From contig CAWAGF010000005.1 in the NCBI GenBank assembly GCA_963781675.1, positions 186,001 through 250,000 on the forward strand: a stretch of 64,000 bases of DNA, written 5' to 3'. Below, one piece after another: positions 9,719 to 17,213 of this stretch. Under the pieces are notes generated by a model. That model searched no databases. It was not told the origin of the DNA and was given only the letters and a program-made list of their open reading frames with translations. Origin of the DNA: SCTD01 sp963781675. GTDB lineage: Bacteria > Actinomycetota > Actinomycetes > Mycobacteriales > SCTD01. The translations under genes and the position numbers were made by a program. Each line of letters begins with the position of its first letter. Position 1 is the first letter of the stretch.

Positions 9719-10489
9719 CAGGACAGGAACCCGGTCAGCGGGCTCGAGGCCTCGGCCTGCTCCAGCACCGTGCCGCGACCGGCGAGGTGCCCCATCCGCC
9801 CCGCCTGCGTGGCGAGGGCGAAGGCCTGCGCCATGAGGACGGGGTCCGCGGCCACGGCGATCGCGGTGTTCACGAGCACCGCGGAGGCCCCGATCTCCAT
9901 GGCCTCCGCCGCGTCGCTCGGCACGCCGAGCCCGGCGTCCACGACGACCGGCACGTGCGCCTGCTCGACGATGACCTCGATCGCGTCCCGGGTGCGCAGC
10001 CCGCGGTTGCTGCCGATCCAGGCGCCGAGGGGCATGACCGTCGCGCAGCCGGCCTCCTCGAGGTGGCGGCAGAGCACCGGGTCGGCGCTGCAGTACGGCA
10101 GCACCACGAAGCCCTCGGCCACCAGGCGCTCCGCGGCGCGCAGCGTCTCGATCGGGTCGGGCGCGAGCGTGCGGGGGTCGGGGGTGACCTCGAGCTTGAC
10201 CAGCTCGGTGCCGGTGCCGGCGCGACCGAGGCGGGCCAGCCGGACGGCCTCGTCGGCGTCGACGGCCCCGGAGGTGTTCGGCAGCAGGTGCATGCCGCGT
10301 CGGGACGAAGTCCAGGACGTCGCCCTCGCCCACCCGGTCCAGGTCGACGCGCCGCAGCGCCACGGTGACGACCTCGGCGCCGGAGGCGAGCAGCGCGTCG
10401 CGCATGACCGCGTGCGAGCGGAACTTGCCGGTGCCGACGAGCAGCCGGCTGGTGAGGGCGCGGTCGCCGACCGCCCACTGGTCCTGCAT
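9718..10489 (-). CDS. thiG: Thiazole synthase ThiG, one frame change
   Basis: ThiG condenses deoxyxylulose 5-phosphate, dehydroglycine and the ThiS thiocarboxylate to the thiazole phosphate. The start is placed at ATG 10489 (MQDQWAVGDRALTSRLLVGT), preceded by GGGGAG; an in-frame GTG lies five codons upstream. The N-terminal 60 or so residues (to about VLDFVP) and the rest (from about GMHLLPNTSGAVDADEAVR) are in different frames, so one base is gained or lost near 10300. The DXP-binding lysine is probably the one in ELVKLEV, and the late motifs VVVDAGLGVPSDAAEAMEIG and VLVNTAIA are typical. No thiS gene is found beside it. Expression is predicted to be controlled by the TPP riboswitch. Confidence 0.87.
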
Positions 10490-10502
10490 CTTCGGACTCC
10501 CC

Positions 10503-10606
10503 ACGCGGGCACGACCCCGATCGGGTGCTGCGGGTCGCCGGCGGCGCTGCCTCGAGCAGGCAGCAGTTCGGCCTCTCAGCCCGCCTCCGCGGGCTCCCCG
10601 GTCTGG
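10503..10606 (-). promoter_or_regulatory. TPP riboswitch (THI element)
   Basis: Reading the minus strand, the leader contains CCGGGGAGCCC, a short helix, then GGGCTGAGAGG, and later GACCCGCAGCACCCGATC followed by GGGGTCGTGCC. These are the conserved blocks of the thiamine-pyrophosphate aptamer, including the CUGAGA core. The 3' end runs into GTGGGGAGTCC, so the likely Shine-Dalgarno sequence GGGGAG of thiG lies at the aptamer edge, only a few bases before the ATG at 10489. This suggests that bound TPP masks the ribosome-binding site and lowers translation. Confidence 0.88.
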
Positions 10607-10692
10607 ACCCGCTCATCGTAGGCCGACGCGCCCGGCGTGTCGGTGAATGACAACCGTGTAGTCCCAGTAGTACGTTCCCGTCACTACTGCCC

Positions 10693-10716
10693 CACTTGTC
10701 ACACCAGTCACAAGTG
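10693..10716. repeat. Inverted repeat upstream of the LysM gene
   Basis: Seven-base arms CACTTGT and ACAAGTG are separated by 10 bases, 46 bases before the LysM transglycosylase ATG. It may be an operator or a leader hairpin. It sits in a 155-base gap between divergent transcription units (thiG and the LysM gene); nothing else in that gap beyond the riboswitch is recognisable. Confidence 0.45.
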
Positions 10717-10761
10717 CGTACGGTCGGCCGCGCCGCGCTGCCGATCTGCTTGGGGCTGTCC

Positions 10762-11670
10762 ATGACCCGCACCACCCGTCGTTCCCGCCGCACCCTGGGG
10801 GCGCTGATCGCCCTGGCGCTCGTCGCCACCGCCGGCGCCCCGTCGCTCGTCACGGTCCGCGAGGGCGACACCCTCTGGGACCTGGCGAAGAAGCACCACA
10901 CGACGGTGAGCACGCTCAAGCAGCTCAACGACCTGCCGGGCAACGGCGCCATCTACGTCGGAGAGACGCTGCGCGTCCCCGGCACCAGGAGCAGCGGCGG
11001 CGGCCGGTCCGCCGGCGGCGTGCACGTGGTGCGCAGCGGCGAGACGCTCAGCCACCTGGCCGTGAAGTACGGCACGACGTCGGCCGCGATCCGGCGGGCC
11101 AACGGCATGTCGAGCAGCACCATCTACGCCGGCCGCCGGCTGGTCATCCCCGGCCGCGGCGGGGCCGCGACGGCGTCCGTGCCGACCACCAACGCCGGCA
11201 AGCGCATCCCCGAGACGGTGCGCCGCTCGGTGAGCCAGAACCGCGCCGTCCTCGCCTCGCGCAGCCACCCCTCCAAGGCGCAGGTCAGGAAGATGGTCGC
11301 CGCGACCGCGCGCCGGCACGGGGTCTCCCCCTCGCTCGCCGTGGCCGTCGCCTACCAGGAGAGCGGCTTCCAGCAGCGCGTCGTGTCCGGCGTCAACGCC
11401 ATCGGCGTCATGCAGGTGCTGCCGTCCACGGCGCGCGTGCTCGGCCAGCAGCAGGGCCGGTCGTACGACCTGCTCAAGACGCAGGACAACATCACCGCCG
11501 GCGTGCTCCTGCTGCGCCAGCTGGTCCGGTCCACCGGCTCCAACGACCGCGCGCTGGCCGGCTACTACCAGGGCCTCGGCTCGATCAGCCGCCAGGGGAT
11601 CCTGCCGCAGACGCACCAGTACGTGCGCAGCATCAACTACCTGCGCGCGCACCGGTTCCCGAACGGCTGA
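10762..11670 (+). CDS. Secreted lytic transglycosylase with two LysM domains
   Basis: This is predicted to cleave peptidoglycan outside the membrane. I chose ATG 10762 because it gives a normal signal peptide (MTRTTRRSRRTLGALIALAL, cleavage after about residue 27); earlier in-frame starts would add a long polar extension. LysM domain 1 spans about residues 29-73 (VTVREGDTLWDLAKKH) and LysM 2 about 87-130 (HVVRSGETLSHLAVKY). The SLT domain follows from about 175, with the probable catalytic Glu at 200 in AVAYQESGF and the motif NAIGVMQVLPSTA. Length is 302 residues. It is transcribed toward the PASTA kinase gene, a functional link to cell-wall growth. Confidence 0.9.
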   Translation: MTRTTRRSRRTLGALIALALVATAGAPSLVTVREGDTLWDLAKKHHTTVSTLKQLNDLPGNGAIYVGETLRVPGTRSSGGGRSAGGVHVVRSGETLSHLAVKYGTTSAAIRRANGMSSSTIYAGRRLVIPGRGGAATASVPTTNAGKRIPETVRRSVSQNRAVLASRSHPSKAQVRKMVAATARRHGVSPSLAVAVAYQESGFQQRVVSGVNAIGVMQVLPSTARVLGQQQGRSYDLLKTQDNITAGVLLLRQLVRSTGSNDRALAGYYQGLGSISRQGILPQTHQYVRSINYLRAHRFPNG

Positions 11671-11717
11671 GCGCGCCTGCCGGGCCGGTCTCCCCGGCCG
11701 CCCTAGAGTCGATCAGC

Positions 11718-13526
11718 GTGGACACCAGCACGGCTGACCCTCTCCTGGGCCGCCTGCTGGACGACCGCTACCGCCTCGACGCGCTGATCGCGCGGGGCGG
11801 GATGGCCGCCGTGTACCAGGCCACCGACACCCGGCTGGACCGCACCGTCGCGGTCAAGGTGATGCGCCCGGCCCTGGCCGAGGACCCCGACTTCGTCGAC
11901 CGCTTCGCCCGCGAGGCCCGTGCGGCTGCCCGGCTGTCCAGCCCCGAGGTCGTGGCGGTCCACGACCAGGGCACCGACGCCGCGACCGGCACCGCCTACC
12001 TGGTGATGGAGCACGTCGCGGGGCGGACCCTGCGCGACGTGGTCCTCGAGCGCGGCCCGCTGCCCCCCGCCCGGGCGCTGGACCTGCTCGAGCCGGTGCT
12101 GCGGGCGCTGGCCGCCGCGCACGCCGCGGGCCTGGTCCACCGCGACGTCAAGCCCGAGAACGTCCTGCTCGGCGACGACGGCCGGGTGAAGGTCGCCGAC
12201 TTCGGTCTGGCCCGCGCGATCGAGAGCAGCAACCTCACCGCCACCACCGGGCTGCTGATCGGCACCGTCGCCTACCTCGCTCCCGAGCAGGTGGAGCACG
12301 GCCGCGCCGACACCCGCACCGACGTCTACGCCGCCGGGATCCTGCTGTTCGAGCTGCTCACCGGTGCGCCGCCGTACAGCTCGGACAGCCCGATGTCGGT
12401 CGCCTACCGGCACGTGCACGAGGACGTCCCGCCGCCGAGCACCGTCGTCGACGGGATCCCTGCGGCGCTGGACGCCCTGGTGCTCGGCGCCACGCGGCGC
12501 GACCCGGCGGCGCGGCCCGTGGACGCCGGCGTCTTCCTCGCCGAGCTGCGGACGGTGCGCGACGACCTGCCGGGCGCTCCGCTGCGGGGGGTCCGGCCGA
12601 CCCTCGTGGTGCCGCGCCCGCCGGCCGTCCCGTCCCGGCAGCCGGAGCCCGCGCGGCGCCGGCGCCGCCCGCTGGTGCTCTGGGGGCTCGTCGGCGCGCT
12701 GCTGCTCGCCGCCGTGCTCGGTGGCGGCTGGTACCTCACCAGCGGCCGCTACGTGGACGCCCCGCAGGTCGTCGGCCTGACCAAGGTCGAGGCGGTCGCC
12801 GCGCTGGAGGACGCCGGCTTCGTGGTCGAGCTGCTGCCCAGCGAGCACTCCGAGACCGTCCCGGCGCAGCACATCATCAGCCAGGACCCGGACGACCGGG
12901 TGCTGCCCGGCGGCACCGTCCAGCTGCTCAACAGCCTCGGGCCCGACCGGCGTGCGGTGCCCGAGGTGCTCGGCCGGACGCAGGCCGACGCCGTGGCCGC
13001 CCTGGAGGCGGCGGGGCTCGCCGCGGGCGCCGTCACCGAGGCCTTCGGCCCGCGCGCCGCCGGGCTCGTCCTGAGCACCAGCCCGGCCGTCGGACAGCGG
13101 CTCAAGCCCGGCACCCGGGTCGCGCTCGTCGTGAGCAAGGGCCCGGAGCTGCTGGCCGTGCCGGACGTCGTCGGCCGCGACCAGGACGACGCGGAGGCCG
13201 AGCTCGCCCGCGCCGGCTTCGGCGCGGCGGTGACCCTGGTCTTCAGCGACAGCGTCAAGAAGGGCGTCGTCGTCGCGCAGGACCCCGCCGACGGGCGGGC
13301 CCCGCGGGACAGCGACGTCGCGCTGCAGGTCAGCAAGGGCCCGGAGCTCATCACGGTGCCAGACCTCGTGGGCGAGAAGCGGGCGGAGGCCGAGCGCCGG
13401 CTGAAGGGCCTGGGGCTCAAGGTCCAGGTGCGGGCCATCCCGGGCCCCGGCACGGTCCGCTCGACGAACCCAGGGGCGGGCAAGAAGGTGCGCAAGGGGT
13501 CCACCGTGACCCTCTTCGTGTTCTAG
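11718..13526 (+). CDS. Transmembrane Ser/Thr protein kinase with four PASTA domains
   Basis: This is a PknB/Stk-type signalling kinase that senses peptidoglycan precursors or muropeptides. The kinase domain covers about residues 18-275: glycine loop IARGGMAAVYQA, ATP lysine K47 in VAVKVM, catalytic HRDVKPEN with Asp142, DFG at 160-162 and activation loop SSNLTATTG. One membrane helix follows a run of arginines at about 323-342. Four extracellular PASTA repeats cover roughly 345-602, joined by the KGPELL/KGPELI linkers. The GTG start at 11718 fits the N-terminus MDTSTADPLLGRLLDDRYRL. Position near class II DAHP synthase recalls mycobacterial pknL, but PknL itself lacks PASTA repeats, so I leave the symbol blank. 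Confidence 0.93.
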   Translation: MDTSTADPLLGRLLDDRYRLDALIARGGMAAVYQATDTRLDRTVAVKVMRPALAEDPDFVDRFAREARAAARLSSPEVVAVHDQGTDAATGTAYLVMEHVAGRTLRDVVLERGPLPPARALDLLEPVLRALAAAHAAGLVHRDVKPENVLLGDDGRVKVADFGLARAIESSNLTATTGLLIGTVAYLAPEQVEHGRADTRTDVYAAGILLFELLTGAPPYSSDSPMSVAYRHVHEDVPPPSTVVDGIPAALDALVLGATRRDPAARPVDAGVFLAELRTVRDDLPGAPLRGVRPTLVVPRPPAVPSRQPEPARRRRRPLVLWGLVGALLLAAVLGGGWYLTSGRYVDAPQVVGLTKVEAVAALEDAGFVVELLPSEHSETVPAQHIISQDPDDRVLPGGTVQLLNSLGPDRRAVPEVLGRTQADAVAALEAAGLAAGAVTEAFGPRAAGLVLSTSPAVGQRLKPGTRVALVVSKGPELLAVPDVVGRDQDDAEAELARAGFGAAVTLVFSDSVKKGVVVAQDPADGRAPRDSDVALQVSKGPELITVPDLVGEKRAEAERRLKGLGLKVQVRAIPGPGTVRSTNPGAGKKVRKGSTVTLFVF

Positions 13527-13549
13527 GGCGCCTCTGGCAGGCTGTCCCG

Positions 13550-14410
13550 GTGCCTCCCCGCAAGCCCTCTGCCGTCGGGTCCCACGTCCCGACCTCGGGG
13601 GGGCTGCTCAAGGCGCTGGCCTACGCGCGGGAGATCGGCGCGGGCGCCGTGCAGGTGTTCGTCTCCAACCCGCGCGGGTGGGCGCCGAGCGCCGGCGACC
13701 CCGCCGCGGACGAGGCCTTCAAGGCGGACTGCACGTCCAGCGGCATCCCCGTCTACGTCCACGCGCCGTACCTCGTGAACTTCGGCTCGCCGACCGAGAC
13801 GACGCTCACCCGGTCGGTCACCGCCGTGGAGCACGCGATGCGCCGCGGCCTCGCGATCGGCGCCAGGGGCGTCGTCGTGCACGCCGGCAGCGCCGTGGCG
13901 GGCGCGCACCGCGACGACGCGATGGCCCAGCTGCGCAGCCACCTGCTGCCGCTGCTCGACGCCGCCGACCCGGACGGCCCGCGCCTGCTCGTCGAGCCCA
14001 CCGCCGGTGGCGGGCAGGCGCTCTGCGCGACGGTGCAGGAGCTCGAGCCGTGGTTCGCGCAGCTCGACGCGCACGAGATGCTCGGCGTCTGCCTCGACAC
14101 CTGCCACGCCTGGGCGGCCGGGCACGACGTCTCGGTCCCGGGCGGGATGAAGAAGACGCTGGACGCCCTGGTCAAGGCGGTCGGGCGCGGGCGGCTCGGG
14201 CTGGTGCACGCCAACGACAGCAAGGACCCGGTCGGCTCCGGCCGCGACCGCCACGAGGCGATCGGCGAGGGGCACATCGGCAAGGACGCGTTCGCCGAGC
14301 TGTTCCGCCACCCGGCCACGCGCGGGGTGCCGGTCGTCCTCGAGACGCCGGGCGACGCCAGCACGCACCGCCGCGACGTCGAGATCCTCTGCAGCCTGCG
14401 GGACGGCTAG
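13550..14410 (+). CDS. nfo: Deoxyribonuclease IV (endonuclease IV, AP endonuclease)
   Basis: This enzyme nicks DNA 5' of abasic sites in base-excision repair, using three metal ions. The protein is 286 residues, the usual size. The family's metal-binding motifs appear in order: GSH near the start, VVVHAGSA, LVEPTAG, VCLDTCHAWAAG, LVHANDSK, GSGRDRHEAIGEGHIG and VLETPGD. It starts at GTG 13550 and ends immediately before the convergent oxygenase gene, the two stop codons abutting at 14410/14411. Confidence 0.94.
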   Translation: MPPRKPSAVGSHVPTSGGLLKALAYAREIGAGAVQVFVSNPRGWAPSAGDPAADEAFKADCTSSGIPVYVHAPYLVNFGSPTETTLTRSVTAVEHAMRRGLAIGARGVVVHAGSAVAGAHRDDAMAQLRSHLLPLLDAADPDGPRLLVEPTAGGGQALCATVQELEPWFAQLDAHEMLGVCLDTCHAWAAGHDVSVPGGMKKTLDALVKAVGRGRLGLVHANDSKDPVGSGRDRHEAIGEGHIGKDAFAELFRHPATRGVPVVLETPGDASTHRRDVEILCSLRDG

Positions 14411-15232
14411 CTAGCCGCGCAGCAGCCGCCGCACGCGGGCCCGCGTGCCCGGCGGGACGACCGCCGCGCGCAGGTCGTGCAGGGTCGGCAGCCCGGTCGT
14501 CCAGCTGTCCTGCGGGCGCCGGCGGAAGGTGCTCAGCGGTGCCCGCGGCAGGCCGCCCGCCGGAGGCTCGGTGTAGTGGTAGACGGCCAGCGCCAGGCGC
14601 GAGCGGCCGTCCGGCGCGGCGATCGGCTCCGGCAGGCCGTGCGGCGTGTGCGCGCCGGACTCCCAGACCACGACCCGGCCTGCCGACGGCACGATCCGCC
14701 GGCCGAGCGCGCGCATGTCCGCCGGCCACAGCTCGAGGGCGCCGCCCCAGCCGTCCTCCCAGCCCGCGTTGAGGTACAGCAGCGTGTTGACCCGGTGGTG
14801 GCGCCCGTCCACGGGGTGCCGCAGCTGGTCGACGTGCACCATGGTGAAGCCGCCCGAGGGCGTGTCGTGCAGGCCGCCGGACACCAGGGCCGGGTCGGGC
14901 TGCAGGTCGTCGATCCCCGTCAGCCGGGTCAGGAACGAGGTCCACACCGGGCCGTTGAGCTGCTCGAGCAGGCGCCGGGTGCACGGGCCGAGGACGGCCT
15001 GGTCGGCGGACTCGCGCTTCAGCTGACGGCGCGTCGGCAGGCTCAGCATCCGCGCGGGGTCCACCTGGCGGGCCTCCGCCTCGGCGGCCGCCACCAGCTC
15101 CCAGTCGAAGACGCCGTCGAGCGCGAGGTGCGGCCACGGGGCCGCGTCGCGGTAGGTGGGGCGCAGCGCGTCCACCTGCTGCACGAGCTCGCCGAGCGAG
15201 GACGCCGCCGCTACCGCCTCGGAGGTGGTCAC
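14411..15232 (-). CDS. 2-oxoglutarate/Fe(II)-dependent oxygenase, prolyl-4-hydroxylase-like
   Basis: This is a predicted non-haem iron dioxygenase of 273 residues. The iron facial triad is visible: His133 and Asp135 in GGFTMVHVDQ and a distal His in ESGAHTPHGL (195 or 198), with the 2-oxoglutarate-binding Arg212 in SRLALAVYHYT. The sequence resembles the prolyl-hydroxylase-type small oxygenases that act on proteins or free amino acids, but the substrate cannot be inferred. It is a single gene starting at GTG 15232, convergent with nfo, with no obvious operon partner. Confidence 0.75.
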   Translation of the reverse strand: MTTSEAVAAASSLGELVQQVDALRPTYRDAAPWPHLALDGVFDWELVAAAEAEARQVDPARMLSLPTRRQLKRESADQAVLGPCTRRLLEQLNGPVWTSFLTRLTGIDDLQPDPALVSGGLHDTPSGGFTMVHVDQLRHPVDGRHHRVNTLLYLNAGWEDGWGGALELWPADMRALGRRIVPSAGRVVVWESGAHTPHGLPEPIAAPDGRSRLALAVYHYTEPPAGGLPRAPLSTFRRRPQDSWTTGLPTLHDLRAAVVPPGTRARVRRLLRG

Positions 15233-15293
15233 TCACTCATGGTGCCCGCTGTGCGACGGAACGTCATGGCCCGAAAGGACTAGTGGCGGGCCC

Positions 15294-15941
15294 TCACAGC
15301 TCGGGGCCGTCGCCCGGGGACTCCTGGTAGCTGTAGCGCTGCTCCTGCCAGGGGTCGGCGCGGTTGTGGTAGCCGCGCTCCTCCCAGAAGCCGCGCCTGT
15401 CCTCGCGCAGGTACTCGAACCCGCGGACCCACTTCGGGCCCTTCCAGGCGTAGAGGTGCGGCACGACCAGGCGCAGCGGCCAGCCGTGCTCGACGCTGAT
15501 CTGCTCGCCGTCCCGGTGCGTCACGAACAGGGCGAGCTCGCTGGTGAAGTCGGCCAGCGTCATGTTCGCGCTGTAGCCGTACTCGGCCCAGACCATCACG
15601 TGCGTGACGTCCGGCGCGGGTGGCGCCAGGGCGACCAGGGTCGCGGTGGAGATGCCGGTCCAGGTGCAGTCCAGCAGCGAGAACTTGGTCACGCAGTGGA
15701 AGTCGGCGCCGACCTCGGTGCGCGGCAGCTGCTCGACCTGCGCCCAGTCCCACCGGCGCTCGGCTCCGTCGGCCGTCGCCCCGAACACCTTGAAGTCCCA
15801 GGCGGCGAGGTCGGTCCTGGGCACCGGCCCGTAGTGCAGGACCGGCCAGCCGCGCGGGATGTACTGCCCCGGGGGCAGCCGGTCGCCGGGGAGGCCGGCG
15901 GCGCGCTTCTTCGCGCCGAGGCGGCTGAAGGGCGTCGTCAC
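15294..15941 (-). CDS. Molybdopterin-dependent oxidoreductase, sulfite-oxidase-like (MsrP/YedY catalytic-subunit type)
   Basis: A 215-residue protein of the sulfite oxidase-like molybdenum cofactor family. Cys83 in ADFHCVTKFS is the expected molybdenum ligand. Other family features include WDWAQVEQLP, YGYSANM and EHGWPLRLVVPHLYAWK. No twin-arginine signal is seen at the N-terminus (MTTPFSRLGAKKRAAG), unlike Proteobacterial MsrP, so a cytoplasmic location is likely. The physiological substrate is unknown. It lies alone between the oxygenase gene and the divergently oriented aroF leader. Confidence 0.8.
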   Translation of the reverse strand: MTTPFSRLGAKKRAAGLPGDRLPPGQYIPRGWPVLHYGPVPRTDLAAWDFKVFGATADGAERRWDWAQVEQLPRTEVGADFHCVTKFSLLDCTWTGISTATLVALAPPAPDVTHVMVWAEYGYSANMTLADFTSELALFVTHRDGEQISVEHGWPLRLVVPHLYAWKGPKWVRGFEYLREDRRGFWEERGYHNRADPWQEQRYSYQESPGDGPEL

Positions 15942-16024
15942 CCGTCCATCCTGCTCCTGCGCCCCTCCGCCTGCGCCACCGGCCCTGGACGCGTCGGCGG
16001 GGCCTGCTGCGCTAGGTTCATGAC

Positions 16025-16078
16025 GTGCGCGCGGGCTGGTACGGCCACCCCACCCGGGACTGCTCGCCGGACCGCTAG
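16025..16078 (+). CDS. Candidate attenuator leader peptide of aroF
   Basis: A 17-codon reading frame, GTG to TAG, encodes MRAGWYGHPTRDCSPDR with adjacent Trp and Tyr codons at positions 5-6. It lies upstream of the DAHP synthase gene and is followed 17 bases after its stop by a strong GC hairpin (16096-16121). Trp and Tyr are end products of the pathway that DAHP synthase opens. The arrangement matches ribosome-stalling attenuation, where scarcity of charged tRNA for Trp or Tyr would change leader folding. The frame is short and the Shine-Dalgarno sequence weak (AGG about 8 bases upstream), so this is inference. Confidence 0.6.
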   Translation: MRAGWYGHPTRDCSPDR

Positions 16079-16095
16079 GCGCACCGCACCACCAC

Positions 16096-16121
16096 GAGCC
16101 CCGGGCAGCTGCCCGGGGCTC
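16096..16121 (+). terminator. GC-rich hairpin in the aroF leader (attenuator-like)
   Basis: A perfect 26-base palindrome runs from GAGCCCCGGGCAG to its complement CTGCCCGGGGCTC, with no spacer, followed by TTCTC rather than a long T run. It lies between the short W-Y reading frame and the aroF ATG at 16148. It could act as an intrinsic terminator or as a structure controlling access to the GAGAGG ribosome-binding site at about 16133. Confidence 0.65.
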
Positions 16122-16147
16122 TTCTCGCTCCTGAGAGGTCCCGACCC

Positions 16148-17179
16148 ATGGTCGTCGTCATGCGCCCCGGCGCTGGTCCGGAGGAGGTCGACGCCGTCGT
16201 CTCCCGCGTCGAGGGGGCCGGTGGGTCCGCCTTCATCAGCCGCGGGGTGCAGCGCACGATCATCGGCCTGGTCGGCGACGTGGTGGCCTTCCAGGGGCTG
16301 AACCTGCGGGCCATGCCCGGCGTCGGCGAGGTCGTGCGGGTCAGCAAGCCCTACAAGCTGGTCAGCCGCGAGAACCACCCCGACGCCTCCACCATCACGG
16401 TCGGCGAGCGCGCCGACGTGCACATCGGGCCGGACGTCTTCGTGCTCATCGCCGGGCCGTGCGCCGTGGAGACCGCCGAGCAGACCTTCGAGGCCGCCGA
16501 GATGGCCAAGTCCGCGGGCGCGACGATGCTGCGCGGCGGCGCCTACAAGCCGCGCACCTCGCCGTACGCCTTCCAGGGCCTGGGCGTGAAGGGGCTCGAG
16601 ATCCTGGCCGAGGCGCGCGAGCGCACCGGGCTGCCGGTCGTGACGGAGGTCGTCGACCCGGCCGACGTCGCGATCGTGGCGGAGTACGCCGACATGCTCC
16701 AGATCGGCACCCGCAACATGCAGAACTTCCCGCTGCTCCAGGCCGTCGGCGCCGTCCGCAAGCCCGTGATGCTCAAGCGCGGCCTGACCGCCACCTACGA
16801 GGAGTGGCTCATGGCGGCGGAGTACGTCGCCCAGCGGGGCAATCTCGACATCGTGCTGTGCGAACGCGGCATCCGGACCTTCGAGACCGCCACCCGCAAC
16901 ACCCTCGACGTCAGCGCGGTGCCGATGGTGCACGCCCTGTCGCACCTGCCGGTCGTCGTCGACCCGTCCCACAGCGCAGGCAAGCGCGACCTGGTCGTGC
17001 CGCTGACCCGCGCCGCCATCGCCGTCGGGGCGGACGCCGTCATGGTCGACGTCCACGCCGACCCGACGCAGGCGCTGTGCGACGGCCCGCAGGCGCTCTA
17101 CGGCGAGGAGCTGGCCGAGCTCGCCCGCGCCTGCCGCGAGCTGCCCCCGATGCTCGGCCGGTCGGTCACGCAGCGCTAG
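16148..17179 (+). CDS. aroF: 3-deoxy-7-phosphoheptulonate (DAHP) synthase, type I beta (AroF)
   Basis: This enzyme condenses phosphoenolpyruvate and erythrose 4-phosphate, the first step of the shikimate pathway. The first 70 or so residues form a small ferredoxin-like regulatory domain (MVVVMRPGAGPEEVDAVV), as in Thermotoga-type enzymes. The barrel follows with FVLIAGPCAVET, LRGGAYKPRTSPYAFQG, LQIGTRNMQNFPLL, PVMLKRG, CERGIRTFET, DPSHSAGKRDLV and VMVDVHADP, which hold the substrate and metal sites. Length is 343 residues. It is preceded by the candidate attenuator. A second, class II DAHP synthase is encoded at 21007-22371. Confidence 0.93.
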   Translation: MVVVMRPGAGPEEVDAVVSRVEGAGGSAFISRGVQRTIIGLVGDVVAFQGLNLRAMPGVGEVVRVSKPYKLVSRENHPDASTITVGERADVHIGPDVFVLIAGPCAVETAEQTFEAAEMAKSAGATMLRGGAYKPRTSPYAFQGLGVKGLEILAEARERTGLPVVTEVVDPADVAIVAEYADMLQIGTRNMQNFPLLQAVGAVRKPVMLKRGLTATYEEWLMAAEYVAQRGNLDIVLCERGIRTFETATRNTLDVSAVPMVHALSHLPVVVDPSHSAGKRDLVVPLTRAAIAVGADAVMVDVHADPTQALCDGPQALYGEELAELARACRELPPMLGRSVTQR

Positions 17180-17213
17180 CAGGAACTCCCCCGCGGGTGG
17201 CGAAGTGGGGGCC

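Noticed and set aside
11718..13526. Naming the kinase PknL by position
   Set aside because: The four PASTA repeats differ from mycobacterial PknL, so position alone does not justify the symbol.
15156..16301. Long plus-strand reading frame across the oxidoreductase gene and the aroF leader
   Set aside because: It is antisense to the sulfite-oxidase-like gene, Arg/Pro-rich and has no family resemblance; high GC makes such open frames common.
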